Assembly: GCA_030674185.1 (NCBI GenBank)
Contig: JAPXFY010000031.1
Location: 41,724,532-41,788,531 of the forward strand
DNA: 64,000 nt
DNA from: Monoplex corrugatus
Lineage: Eukaryota; Mollusca; Gastropoda; Littorinimorpha; Ranellidae
Direction: 5' to 3'
Shown: in pieces, positions 10,477 through 19,616 of the stretch
How positions within the stretch are numbered: position 1 is the first letter of the stretch
Layout: each line of letters starts with the position of its first letter
The notes under the pieces: model-generated
What the model was told of the DNA's origin: nothing
Database searches by the model: none
Seen by the model: only the letters and a program-made list of their open reading frames with translations
Position numbers and translations under genes: made by a program

Positions 10477-11384
10477 TCTTGTTAGAATTTTCAAAACATA
10501 TTCAGTCTGACAGTTCCGTTTATACTGCTGAACTGACTGGTCTGGTTTTGACACTTAAAATGGTGTCCAGATCCAAGCACAAAGACTTTCTCATTTTTTC
10601 TGACTCCCTGTCTGCTTTGCAGGCAACTGCTGGCAGAAACATTAGTCACCCTGAACTTGTGAAGTTCTCTGAACTGTATTGTACTCTTGCAAGTGAAGGT
10701 TACAGGATTGTTTTCACCTGGATTCCTGGCCATGTTGGCATTGGAAGCAGTGAAAAGGCTGACTACCTGGCCACGAAGGCCACAAGGGAAAAGATGTCTG
10801 AATCCTTCATTCCTTACACAGATGTAAAATCCAAAGTACACACTTACGTAAGAAATCTGTGGCAGGAGGATTGGAATGAACAGACAGATAACAAACTTTT
10901 CAAAAATCCACCCTAACCTGAAAGAAATTTTCCCATCTGCTGCAGGAAACCATAGGAAAGAGACTGTTGTGTGGGTTATGCACAGGCCACACATCCCACA
11001 CTCATTTGCACCTTTTAAAAAATGAAGAAGCACCATGGTGTATACTGTGTGACAAGCTGTTGAGCATCAGACACCTCCTCCTTGATTGCTGGGACTTGCA
11101 CGGTGTGGGACAAAAGCATTACACAGCAGACTCCTCAAAGAACCTCTTCTGAGACGTCCCTCCTGATGCAATTTTCCAGTTTTTACAAGAGCTCACTAGA
11201 TTTCACCTGATATGATTTTACCTCAGTTTTTCTTTAATTGCATTTTAGATTTGCAAGGTTAACGGGGAGCATGTTTTGTTTTTTTAACTGTTGTCTTTTA
11301 TCTTAACGGGTTGTCTTTTTGACATGATGTTAACCCTGACATGGCTGTAGTAGTCGGCTGGGCTATATGCAGTATGAACTTAAC
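10477..11384 (+). mobile_element. LINE fragment with RNase H domain, I/Jockey-like
   Basis: This is the 3' part of a non-LTR retrotransposon: RNase H, a cysteine/histidine motif and a 3' UTR. The zinc-knuckle-like WCILCDKLLSIRHLLLDCWD is typical of the C-terminus of I-like and Jockey-like ORF2. It ends with CCCTGACATGGCTGTAGTAG and TCGGCTGGGCTATATGCAGT. A second, shorter copy lies at 28806-29298. It appears inserted in an S2 SINE, whose halves flank it. Confidence 0.82.
10484..10916 (+). pseudogene. RNase H domain remnant of LINE ORF2
   Basis: The frame shows SSVYTAELTGLVLTLKM (catalytic Glu region), FLIFSDSLSALQA (catalytic Asp) and FTWIPGHVGIGSSEKADYLA (the conserved WxPGHxGxxxNExAD-type block). 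The first strand with the initial catalytic Asp is cut off at the 5' end. A frameshift near 10905-10916 separates it from the following cysteine-rich tail, which is read in another frame to about 11150. The protein cannot be functional. Confidence 0.85.
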
Positions 11385-11493
11385 TGAAGTCATGTCGTGT
11401 CCGGTGGCATAGGAAACAGGAAACACCCAGCATGCATGCCCACTGCAGATGCAGACTGTGCAACAACATAATGGAATGTGGTCAGTTTGCATA

Positions 11494-12136
11494 ACAGCTT
11501 GAGTTCTCCGTGCTTCCCTAAAAATCTTGATTGTGTAGTTAGTTGTGCTTCTAAAATTGAACAGCGCTTTAGTTCTCCGTGCTTCCCTAAAAATCTGATT
11601 ATTGTTATGCGCTTTAGTTCTCCGTGCTTCCCTAAAAATCCTGATTATTGTTATGCGCTTTGAGTTCTCCGTGCTTCCCTAAAAATCCTGATTATCTGTT
11701 ATGCGCTTTCAGTTCTCCGTGCTTCCCTAAAAATCCTGATTATCTGTTATGCGCTTTGAGTTCTCCATGCTTCCCTAAAATCCTGATTATCTGTTATCGC
11801 TTCATTCTCCTGCTCCAAAAATCCTGATTATGTGTTATGCGCTTTGAGTTCTCCGTGCTTCCCTAAAAATCCTGATTATCTGTTATGCGCTTTCAGTTCT
11901 CCGTGCTTCCCTAAAAATCCTGATTATCTTATGCGCTTTGAGTTCTCCATGCTTCCCTAAAAATCCTGATTATCTGTTATACGCTTTCAGTTCTCCGTGC
12001 TTCCCTAAAAATCCTGATTATCTATTATGCGCTTTGAGTTCTACGTGCTTCCCTAAAAATCCTGATTATGTGTTATGCGCTTTGAGTTCTCCGTGCTTCC
12101 CTAAAAATCCTGATTATGTGTTATGCGCTTTGACTC
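11494..12136. repeat. 48-bp minisatellite inside S2, about 13 copies
   Basis: The unit is AGTTCTCCGTGCTTCCCTAA then AAATCCTGATTATCTGTTATGCGCTTTG (48 bp; given in two blocks of a repeated unit). One unit near 11795-11820 is eroded by several single-base losses. The same sequence occurs once, unexpanded, in the S2 copy near 23785-23850 (GAGTTCTCTGTGCTCCACTA), so the array grew from SINE sequence. Confidence 0.93.
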
Positions 12137-12189
12137 CAATGAGTTTGGAGAATAACACTATACAAGAACGATAAATGATAATAATGTTG

Positions 12190-12310
12190 TTGGGTTTTTT
12201 TTTATCATAGTGGATGTACAACTGCCCATGACCTTTGAGGTGTTCATAAACAATATCTTGTGTACCTCTCCTCACTGGGCATGAACATGATTTATGATGA
12301 TGATAATGTT
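12190..12310 (+). pseudogene. Partial duplicate of exon c with its acceptor (copy A)
   Basis: From TTTATCATAG (acceptor ending 12210) the sequence repeats the start of the true exon c: VDVQLPMTFEVFINNIL can be read from 12211, against VDVRLPMTFEVFINNIL in the real exon at 13014. After about 55 bp it diverges and runs into a TGA in frame. The preceding pyrimidine tract and AG are also copied. If spliced in it would truncate the transporter, so it is either dead or a possible poison exon. Confidence 0.85.
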
Positions 12311-12344
12311 TTGTTGTTGTGGGGTTGTTTTTTTTTGTTTTGTT

Positions 12345-12390
12345 TTTTTGTGGATGTACGGCTGCCCATGATCTTTGAGGTGTTCATCAA
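12345..12390 (+). pseudogene. Partial duplicate of exon c (copy B), broken by a LINE
   Basis: TGGATGTACGGCTGCCCATG from 12351 repeats the exon c start, but the AG before it is replaced (TTTTG). The copy is interrupted at 12390 by the minus-strand LINE. It resumes after 12915 as GTTCATCAACAACATTCC and ends near 12980. With copy A and the real exon this makes three tandem junction units. Confidence 0.82.
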
Positions 12391-12914
12391 TATCATCATC
12401 ATCATGTGCCCTGCCGCATGGCATTGGCAATCGTGGCCCTGCATACAAATCTATCCCTTGTCGCTACAAGTACATCTTCCACCCTCTCTATCCTCAGCCA
12501 CTCTGCAAGTCTGTCCATTATTTTTTCCCTGGGTCTACCAAGTGTTCTCTTTCCCTCCAGCTTCCCTGTTGTGACCAGGTGTTCTATTTCCCCTTTCCTT
12601 ATAAATCATCCTATAATGTTGCTTGTCTTTTCCTAATCTTCTTTATTAATGATCTTCTTGTGTCTGCCTCATTCAAGATGTCTTGTTTGTTTTGGGTTTT
12701 TTTTGGGTTTTTTGCTGTCCATAGAACTCTCAGCATTTTTCTTAGAAACCACATTTCATTTGCCTCAATCTTGTCCTGACTTTTTGTCTCATTTTTTTCT
12801 TTGCTGTTCATGGAACTCTGAACATTCTTTTTAGAAACCACATTTCAGTTGCCTCAGTCTTGTTCTGACTTTGCATGTTGACTGTCCTCGCCTCACATCC
12901 ATACAACAGTATCG
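12391..12914 (-). mobile_element. 5'-truncated LINE with (TGA)n tail
   Basis: On the minus strand it encodes the same C-terminal RT segment as 690-1395: ANEMWFLRKMLRVLWTAKN and EADTRRSLIKKIRKRQATL can be read in pieces. It contains a local duplication of the FLRKMLRV region near 12730-12845. It is flanked by GTTCATCAA at 12382-12390 and 12915-12923, which looks like a target-site duplication made on insertion into exon-c copy B. Confidence 0.85.
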
Positions 12915-13013
12915 GTTCATCAACAACATTCCTTATATCCACTTACTGACCATGATCATGATTTAAAAATAATACTTTTGAGTTTTTTTGTTTGTTTATT
13001 TTCTTTGTCATAG

Positions 13014-13296
13014 TGGATGTACGGCTGCCCATGACGTTTGAGGTGTTCATCAACAACATCTTGTATATCTTCTTCTCAGTGGGCATGATTGCCTATGTGT
13101 CTCCCTGGTTTCTGCTGATGTTGATTCCCCTGGTGATCATATTTGTAATTATGTACCGCGTCTTCACCAGCACGGTGCGTGACATCAAGCGCCTGGACAT
13201 GGTGTCTCGGGCCCCGCTTGTCAGTCACATCACGGCCAGCATTCAGGGCATCTTTACCATCCACGCATACTCCAAGACACAGGAGTTTTTGAAAAA
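13014..13296 (+). CDS. ABCC5: ABC transporter (ABCC5-like), exon c
   Basis: 283 bp. Its first two bases complete the Val codon from exon b and its last two begin a Lys codon. The peptide starts DVRLPMTFEVFINNILYIFF, followed by two membrane helices (SVGMIAYVSPWFLLMLIPL and VIIFVIMYRVF). The cytoplasmic segment follows, TVRDIKRLDMVSRAPLVSHI with TASIQGIFTIHAYSKTQEFL. The latter is the conserved ABCC stretch reading S(P/A)xxSHxxxxxxGxxTIHAY. Acceptor GTCATAG at 13013; donor GTTGGT at 13297. Two decayed partial copies of this exon lie just upstream. Confidence 0.94.
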
Positions 13297-13370
13297 GTTG
13301 GTGTCGTTTTGGTGATTTTGTATTGTATGCCGTGTGTGTGTGTGTGATGGGTTTTTATGTTTTTTTGTTT

Positions 13371-13371
<1 letters not shown>

Positions 13372-13458
<87 letters not shown>

Positions 13459-13469
13459 GTGTGTGTGTG
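13372..13469. repeat. TG microsatellite
   Basis: About 45 TG units lie just after exon c, running into the LINE fragment. Simple repeat. Confidence 0.97.
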
Positions 13470-14197
13470 TTACTCGACAATAAGAACTGGATGACGTTCA
13501 ACAAACTTCAGCTTAATGACGACAAGACAGAAGCTATCCTCATTGGCACCCGTCAGAAACTTTCTCAGCTGCCTCCTCTTTCTCTCCCATTATGTAACAC
13601 ATCAGTCCCAATTTCTGATTCAACTAAAAACCTTGGTGTCTGCATTGACTCTACCCTCTCCATGAACAACTTTGTTTCTCAAACTGCCAGATCTTGCTAC
13701 TATCACCTCCATCATATAAGCCTGATCAGGAAGTATCTCTCTGTGGAAACAACTGCAAAACTCGTTCTCTCCTTCATAATGTCTCGCATTGACTATTGCA
13801 ATTCACTCCTGTCTGGTCTTCCTGCCTCCACCATTCACATCCTGCAGCGCATTCAAAACAATGCTGCACGCCTTGTACTAAAAAAGAAAAAAGCTGACCA
13901 CATATCTCCTCTCCTGGCACAACTTCACTGGCTCCCTGTATCAAAGCGCATACAGTACAAACTAGACACCATGTGCTACAAAAGCCTCAATAACGCAGCC
14001 CTGATTACCTGTCAATCCTACTTGAGATCTATGTTCCCTCACGTACCCTCCGCTCTGCCTCCGATCCTCTGACTTTTCACTTTCCACGCACTAAGCTCAA
14101 TACCCTATGGAACAAACTTCCTCTCTCAGTCCGTCAGCAACCTACTTTTGTCTCCTTCAAGTCCGCTCTCAAAACTCACCTTTTCTCCTCTGCATAA
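13470..14197 (+). pseudogene. Reverse-transcriptase C-terminal remnant
   Basis: This is the coding part of the LINE above: the region after the RT palm, with the SRIDYCNSLLSG and LHWLPV motifs typical of CR1/L2-group elements. It lacks the endonuclease and the YxDD core because of 5' truncation, and one frameshift is present. Confidence 0.82.
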
Positions 14198-14348
14198 AAT
14201 CCTGACCTCACTCAATCCCCTCTGTAGCCTGTCTCCACTCGGAGGGGAATCACATTGTAATATATAATTGTATATAATATGCTCTCTATAATTTTCCATT
14301 GCTTTTATTCTTTCTCCCCATTTATAGCCGTGTGCGTGAGTGTGTGTG

Positions 14349-14380
<32 letters not shown>

Positions 14381-14485
14381 TGTGTGTGCGTGCGTGCGTG
14401 TGTGTCTGTTTTAGCGCTTAGATTTGATTTTATCAAGATTTTGCGCTATACAAATAAAATATTGTTGTTCTTGTTGTTGTTGTTG

Positions 14486-14488
<3 letters not shown>
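13470..14488 (+). mobile_element. CR1/L2-like LINE 3' part with embedded microsatellite
   Basis: It begins within the RT C-terminal region (NWMTFNKLQLNDDKTEAILI), runs through NLGVCIDSTLSMNNFVSQTA, SRIDYCNSLLSGLP and LHWLPVSKRIQYKLDTMCYK, and ends in another frame with LNTLWNKLPLSVRQQ and a stop at 14195-14197. A one-base shift near 14035 separates the two frames. The 3' UTR carries a TG/CG microsatellite (14336-14403), then GCGCTTAGATTTGATTTTAT, GCGCTATACAAATAAA and a (TTG)n tail. The same 3' UTR with its microsatellite recurs in reverse at 32920-33245. Confidence 0.85.
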
Positions 14489-14540
<52 letters not shown>

Positions 14541-14541
14541 C
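14489..14541. repeat. TG microsatellite at LINE tail
   Basis: About 25 TG units follow directly on the (TTG)n tail of the LINE. Confidence 0.95.
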
Positions 14542-14659
14542 TCCTACCCTTGGGGAAGAGATTGGATTGTTTGCAGTCTGCCTGTTTGGTAGGCGTGCGT
14601 GCTGGGTTTTTCCTTGTTTCTCTAAGCCATAAACATAGAATCACAACGTATAGTTAATA

Positions 14660-14850
14660 CAACTAGACGAGATGGGCATATTTGATATTTTGCATGCCTG
14701 TTCATATGAAGAGGGTTTAGGCGTAGGCAAGTCTGCACACATGTTAACGTAGGAGATTAGAAAAGTGTTCACCCTTTATCCATCATGGTGGAGGTGTCTA
14801 GGTGTGTCTGAGCCCTGGGCCTTCATACTAAAAGTCCAGCATTTACTCAC
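14660..14850 (-). mobile_element. S2 SINE fragment (head portion)
   Basis: Read backwards it shows the S2 head-to-middle order: a GTGGATAAAGGGTGAACAC-type block, a CTCCTACGTTAACATGTGTG-type block, then GCAGACTTGCCTACGCCTAA. It lies directly before an M540 copy. Confidence 0.6.
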
Positions 14851-14859
14851 TGACAACCA

Positions 14860-15389
14860 TCCCCCCCGTTAGGATGCCAGTGATTCTTTCAGTATAAATA
14901 GTATCTCCACTCTCTGGAAATTCTGTGCTAGAAATTTTCCTCTTTTCTGTCACTCTCTTTGTTTCTTTCTTCCTCCTTTGCTTTCTGTCATTTCTTCCTA
15001 TCATTTTCTGCCTTGCTGGTCCATTCACTTGTATGTGTTCCATAAAGTCTTGCGTACTTTTCTCTTAGGATTGATAATTGGGTACATATATTAAGTTGGT
15101 TCTGGGATATGAGATATGCAGAAGCAAGTTTAGGGAATTTAGGCTTGTTTTTATGTATGTTTTAGTGCCCTTAGTTATGTTTAAATTTGTAATCAGGTAT
15201 GTTTTTTGAATCTCCTGTGCGATAAATTGGATGGAGTGGTCAACACTAAGGGCATCTCTTTAGATTATGTGCGCGAATATATTGATATGTATGCTTAATT
15301 TCTTTTTCATTTTCTTTCCAGTTGAAGTATTATTTGTGTTTTGAAACGGTTGTAGCCGTGATATGCTCTACGCAGTTGAGTAGGCTTTA
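14860..15389 (+). mobile_element. M540 dispersed element, copy 3
   Basis: Landmarks are GTATAAATAGTATCTCC, AGGATTGATAATTGGGTACA, GCGATAAATTGGATGGAGTG and the terminal GCAGTTGAGTAGGCTTTAA. Its A-rich tail is separated from the body by the TTAA element that follows: the tail resumes at 16060 as CAAAAGTAACAATAAC. Confidence 0.82.
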
Positions 15390-16059
15390 ACTCAATCGAG
15401 TCGCAGTCTTCAGGGTCATTCTGCCCCCTCAATTCGGAGGATTTTAGCACATTTTAAAAAAATATAGAAAAACAACCAAATAAAGTAGACAAACAAAATA
15501 AAGTGATACAGAAAGACCAGGATTAGATCTTTACAAATAATCTTACTTTATTTATGGTTTTCCGTGTACTTGTAAATGATAGGTATCCAAACAGGTATCC
15601 AAAGGGGGGGTAATTTTTTTTTTTTTGATGGATATGAACACACTCTGTGAAACGGTTTTAGATGAAGTCCAGAACATAATTTCCATGCCATGGATGTTTC
15701 AAATCACAAGATTACTGTAGTTGTCACTTTTTGCATACAGTTGCTCCAGAGCACAAAATATTTACAGAATTGTGAGGTTCGACTTGCTTTCCTTGATGCC
15801 ATTTGCGAAATTTGCATGTCGCGGGTAGCGCTGAAAAAAGCTACTGTTGTCTTTGTTTCACATTGCCACAAACGGTCTAAGGTAAATAACTGCTGTAAAC
15901 ATACCCTAGTTTCAGTTCCCAGTGATTTTTCCCTATAACTGACGCTTCTGACGTAAAAAAAACAACCTGAATGTCCGCTGTCGATAAATCGACGTCGCGT
16001 ATCCAAGCAGTAAACGGAAGTGACGGAGATTTTATTCCAGCACGAAGCAATTGAGTTAA
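15387..16059. mobile_element. TTAA-bounded element nested in M540 tail
   Basis: The ends are TTAACTCAATCGAGTCGC and, in reverse, TTAACTCAATTGCTTCGTG: short imperfect inverted repeats with TTAA at each border. Removing it joins GGCTTTAA to CAAAAGTAACAATAAC, which restores a normal M540 tail, so it inserted at a TTAA. No transposase remnant is recognised inside. Its size and borders fit a piggyBac-type MITE. Confidence 0.72.
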
Positions 16060-16140
16060 CAAAAGTAACAATAACTTGACTACCACGCCTGTCCATTTGA
16101 GTTCATATGATTGTTACCAGGTGTCGGTCTTTCCCCACAG

Positions 16141-16327
16141 ATTCTGCGACATGTTGAACATGAACACGGTTCCCTTCATCATGTTCTTCATCTCCAATCG
16201 CTGGCTGGCGCTGCGTCTGGACCTCATGTGTATCCTCATCACTGGTTGTACCGCCCTTCTCATCATCCTGACTTATGAATACATCACACCTGCCATGGCT
16301 GGTCTTGCCCTGTCTTCTGCCATTCAG
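16141..16327 (+). CDS. ABCC5: ABC transporter (ABCC5-like), exon d
   Basis: 187 bp; the first base completes the Lys codon from exon c and the exon ends in phase 0. The peptide begins FCDMLNMNTVPFIMFFISNR and continues WLALRLDLMC, two membrane helices (ILITGCTALLIILTYEYIT and the start of the last) and PAMAGLALSSAIQ. RWLALRLDL is the strongly conserved ABCC block before the final helices. Acceptor TTCCCCACAG; donor GTGTGT at 16328, the beginning of a long TG microsatellite, so the donor itself lies in the repeat. Confidence 0.93.
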
Positions 16328-16358
16328 GTGTGTGTGTGTGTATGTGTGTGTGTGTGTC

Positions 16359-16390
<32 letters not shown>

Positions 16391-16472
16391 TGTGTGAGTA
16401 TGTGTGTGTGTGTGTTCGTTGCTTGATTTAACATCTTTTCACTATAAGTGATATTAGTGTGTGTGTGTGTGT

Positions 16473-16510
<38 letters not shown>

Positions 16511-16740
16511 CAGTCTGTCTTTCGCTGTGTGTGTGTACGTGTTAACATGTGTATTTGTGAGCGTGTGTGTGTGTGTGCCTTTGTGTGTTTGTGTATGTGT
16601 ATGACTGTTTTTGTGGGGGGGGGGGGGGGCTTTGTGCGTGTGTGTGTCTGTCGGCTTTGTGTAAGCATATGTGTGAGAATGTGTGTGTGTTTCTGTCTGT
16701 CTTCTGTGTGTGTAAGCATGTGTGTGTGGACATATGTGTG
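16328..16740. repeat. TG-rich microsatellite with interruptions
   Basis: Long TG tracts are broken by short unique pieces and a G run at 16615-16629. It starts at the splice donor of exon d. No coding content. Confidence 0.95.
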
Positions 16741-16784
16741 AGTCATTGCATGTTGAGGGACGGGGTGGTAGGGTAGTGTGTGGA

Positions 16785-16990
16785 TGGGTGTGTGCGCACT
16801 TGATGTTCTGCATGCTTACACCCACAGAACTGGTTTAGGCACAAATGCATCTGCACACATATTGACAAGGAAAAGATAGGAAAAAAATCTCCACCCTTTA
16901 CCCACCAGGTGGGAGGTACCCAGGACAGATTGAACTCGGACCTTCTGGTTGCAGCGTCTAATATAGTGCCCACTTGACTATGATGCCTAT
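16785..16990 (-). mobile_element. S2 SINE, tRNA-like head present
   Basis: Read on the minus strand, a tRNA-like head (GGTCCGAGTTCAATCTGTCC, a degenerate B box) is followed by GGTGGGTAAAGGGTGGAGAT, then GTGTGCAGATGCATTTGTGC and CATGCAGAACATCAAGTGCG. The 3' half is missing. Confidence 0.7.
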
Positions 16991-17019
16991 CATTTTTCTT
17001 TCTGAAGTTCACTGCCAAG

Positions 17020-17578
17020 TCCCCCCGTGGGCATGCCAGGGGCTCTTTCAGTATAAATAGTACCCCCACCTTCTGGAAATTCTGTGCTAGAAATTTCCTC
17101 TTTTATGTCACTCTCTTTGCTTCTGCCTTATTCCTTTGCTTTCTGTCATTTCTTCCTATCATTTTCTGTCTTGCTGGTCCATTCACCTGTATGTGTTGAT
17201 AAAGTCTTACATACTTTTTCTTAGGATTGATAATTGAGTACATGTATTTAGTGTATTTTTGGCTCGAGGGAGGTGGGATATGCGGAAGCAATTTTAGGTA
17301 ATTTATGCCTGTTTTTACATATGTTTTGGTGTCGTTAGGTATGCTTATATTTGTATTCAGGTGTTTTTTAAATCCCCTGTGCGATAAATTGGACGGAGTA
17401 GTCAACTCCAGGGGCATGTCCTTAGATAATGTGCCTGAATGCATTGATATGTGTACTTAATTTTCTTTTCTTTTTTTTTTTTTTTTTCCTGTTGAAGTTT
17501 TGTATGTTTTGAGGCGGTTATAGCCCTGATATGGTTCTACACAGTCGACTGGGCTTTAAACAACAATAACAATAACAA
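17020..17578 (+). mobile_element. M540 dispersed element, copy 4
   Basis: This is a near full-length copy: CCGTGGGCATGCCAGGGGCT, GTATAAATAGTACCCCC, AGGATTGATAATTGAGTACA, GCGATAAATTGGACGGAGTA, then AGCCCTGATATGGTTCTACA and a tail of AACAATAACAATAACAA. It ends only 37 bp before exon e. Confidence 0.85.
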
Positions 17579-17615
17579 TCACTGCCAAGTCTTAAAGGAT
17601 CGTGTTGTGTTTCAG

Positions 17616-17705
17616 ATGACAGGGCTGTTCCAGTTCACCATTCGGCTGGCCACGGAAACAGAGGCCCGGTTTACCTCCGTACAGCGAGTTTTCGACTATT
17701 CCAAG
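17616..17705 (+). CDS. ABCC5: ABC transporter (ABCC5-like), exon e, GC-AG donor
   Basis: 90 bp, exactly 30 codons in phase 0. The peptide is MTGLFQFTIRLATETEARFT followed by SVQRVFDYSK. The (M/L)TGxFQxxxRxxxExExxFxSVxR pattern links the last membrane helix to NBD2 in ABCC proteins. The acceptor is TGTTTCAG. The next base pair after the exon is GC, in AAG followed by GCAAGT. No nearby GT keeps the frame with exon f, so this is read as a GC-AG intron, whose donor matches the GC consensus. Confidence 0.9.
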
Positions 17706-17819
17706 GCAAGTATGAGAATTGAAGACGTTAAATTGTGAAAAGAGATGTGGTGGTGGTAGTGTGCGTTGATCTCCCTTGTTTGCTGGCTGATTGTTTTATT
17801 GGAGGCTTCAGAGTTGAAT

Positions 17820-17865
17820 TTAGTGAATTATGTGCCAGTGACCTAGATTTGGAAGTTGAATTTTG
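17820..17865. repeat. 42-bp minisatellite, left part
   Basis: One copy of the 42-bp unit (GCCAGTGACCTAGATTTGGA then AGTTGAATTT) lies before the TTAA element at 17866-19616. The rest of the array is at 19617-19940. Confidence 0.9.
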
Positions 17866-18486
17866 TTAACCCTTTCGCTGCTATCATGTTTTGCTAAGAC
17901 ACATGCTAAGATTTTTTTCAGAAACAGACAAAAATCACGCTTATTATTTTCAATTGCTTATAATTCAGAAGGCATTGAAGATAGATACATAAAAGTATAT
18001 ATCAAATGAAAGGAAATTGAATGAAGATTGTGTTTATGACAATTTCAAAATGAAATAATGTACCAGAGTGTCACATGTACTCTTTGAAATGCAATAAAAA
18101 AAATGTTAAAGTCAATGATGATGTAATCAAGTGATGCAGGAGCTCACAAGCAGTTTATAGCACACTTTGATTTGAAGATATAGACTGTACAAAGGTCAGA
18201 AAGCAGTGTCCAGCCACAATATAAGCACAGCCTAGCCACACATAAAATGAAAGGGTTTTATCTCCCAGTGTCTATCCCCAGTAAAAACGCTTCTGAGTGT
18301 GGTAGTTCTGGAAGCAGTCTTCTAAACACAGTCCTCTCCTTCCCCCTCTTGCTCCCCTTCCCCTTCTAGCTGGCCCAGCAACAGCAGGTCCAGGGCCGAA
18401 CAATCATCACCATGCTGCATTACCATACCTGAGCACAGTGAAAGCAAGGATTCAAATTTCCACATATTTTATGAAATAAAAAAAAG

Positions 18487-18487
<1 letters not shown>

Positions 18488-18540
<53 letters not shown>

Positions 18541-18559
18541 CACACACACACACATAACA

Positions 18560-18592
<33 letters not shown>
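18488..18592. repeat. CA microsatellite
   Basis: About 45 CA units with one short break lie within the piggyBac-like element. Confidence 0.96.
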
Positions 18593-18595
<3 letters not shown>

Positions 18596-19180
18596 ATAGG
18601 TAGCATGCTACTCCCCCATGCCACGCCCCCTTTCATTTTCCTCAAGCAAACACTGCAAAGAAACCCAGTGAGTATTGCTTCTACCAAAGTGACTTCATTA
18701 CAACATTGTTTCTGTCAGTATTATCACTGAATGCTTTCAATTTCCTATAAAAAGTCACACCAACAGTTCTCTCTCTCTCTGTCTCTCTTTCTCTCTCTCA
18801 CACACACACACACACACACGCACAACCCCTCTGCTCCCACCCTACTCCTCACACAAAACACACAAAGGCCAGGGAGATAGCACAGGGCAGAGGCCGACCA
18901 GAAAAACAAATCATCAACAAGACACACACAGCGTGCAACGAGCGAGCGACGAGTGACACGCCCACAAGTCGAACACACTGCCCACTCGGTCACTGGCTCG
19001 CTCGCTGACCAGGCCCAAACAAAGGGCTCAGCCATACTATACACACACTTAGCTGTTCTATTTATAAATATACTGAGAAGAAAGCAATACAATCATGTTA
19101 TAAAATGAATAAAGCTCTCAAATACACCTACCTGCATCTGGAACAATCGGATCTCCATAGGCCTACTCTGATTCAGACGA

Positions 19181-19342
19181 TCAGTCACCCAAAGATTCTT
19201 CCACATCAAAATCTGGGTCGTTGGCATCAACTTCACGAAGTTCGAAGCCAGCTGGCTTGAAGTCTTCATCTCCACTGTCTTGATCTCGAAAAATCGCTTC
19301 AATAACTTCTGCAACTGTGTAGGTTCGTTGTGGGGCAGCCAT
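19181..19342 (-). pseudogene. piggyBac transposase N-terminal remnant, 53 codons
   Basis: From an ATG read backwards at 19342 the frame gives MAAPQRTYTVAEVIEAIFRD, then QDSGDEDFKPAGFELREVD, more acidic residues and a TGA at 19181-19183. The VIEAIFxDxDSGDED motif is the signature start of many piggyBac transposases. The rest of the transposase is absent from the element, so this is only a leftover N-terminal exon-like piece. Confidence 0.82.
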
Positions 19343-19616
19343 AGCACTTCAAAAACTGAAAGCTCAACTTCGTAGCACCTTGCCAATCGATCGTGATAAA
19401 TTATGCAAATGATCTAAATAACTTGAACAAATGGCACTCAAAGAGCGAAGATTGTCAAGGGACCTAATCAAATCATAAATAGAACGATTCTGTGATATGC
19501 TAGATGAAAAGAGAAAGAGTGTTTGATACGGGACGATCCGCGATCGTCAACAGAGCATTGCAGATGACGGTTTCTATGACGAGCGTCACTCGTCAACAGC
19601 GCAGTAAAGAGGTTAA

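Larger units (their letters stand above)
10372..12178 (+). mobile_element. S2 SINE copy, split by a LINE and a minisatellite
   Basis: The piece 10372-10476 gives the S2 middle (GTGCAGACTTGCCAGTGCC up to ATTCACATTAAAGATCTTGT). After the LINE, 11385-11493 continues it (GTCATGTCGTGTCC, then ACACCCAGCATGCATGCCC and CATAATGGAATGTGGTCAG). The 3' end at 12137-12178 is TTGGAGAATAACACTATACA with a short A-rich tail. The two interruptions are the LINE at 10477-11384 and the 48-bp array at 11494-12136. The order of blocks agrees with the other S2 copies. Confidence 0.7.
17866..19616 (-). mobile_element. piggyBac-like element inserted in a minisatellite
   Basis: The left border is TTAACCCTTTCGCTGC. The right border read in reverse is TTAACCTCTTTACTGCGCTG. 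Both are bounded by TTAA and are imperfect inverted repeats. The minus strand carries a transposase N-terminal remnant at 19181-19342. The element interrupts the 42-bp array, and removal with one TTAA restores GAATTTTGTTAATTCATTGC, a junction also present intact at 19733-19750. Confidence 0.85.

Noticed and set aside
15690..16096. Frames of 82 and 130 codons in the TTAA element
   Set aside because: No recognisable transposase or other domain; probably chance openness.
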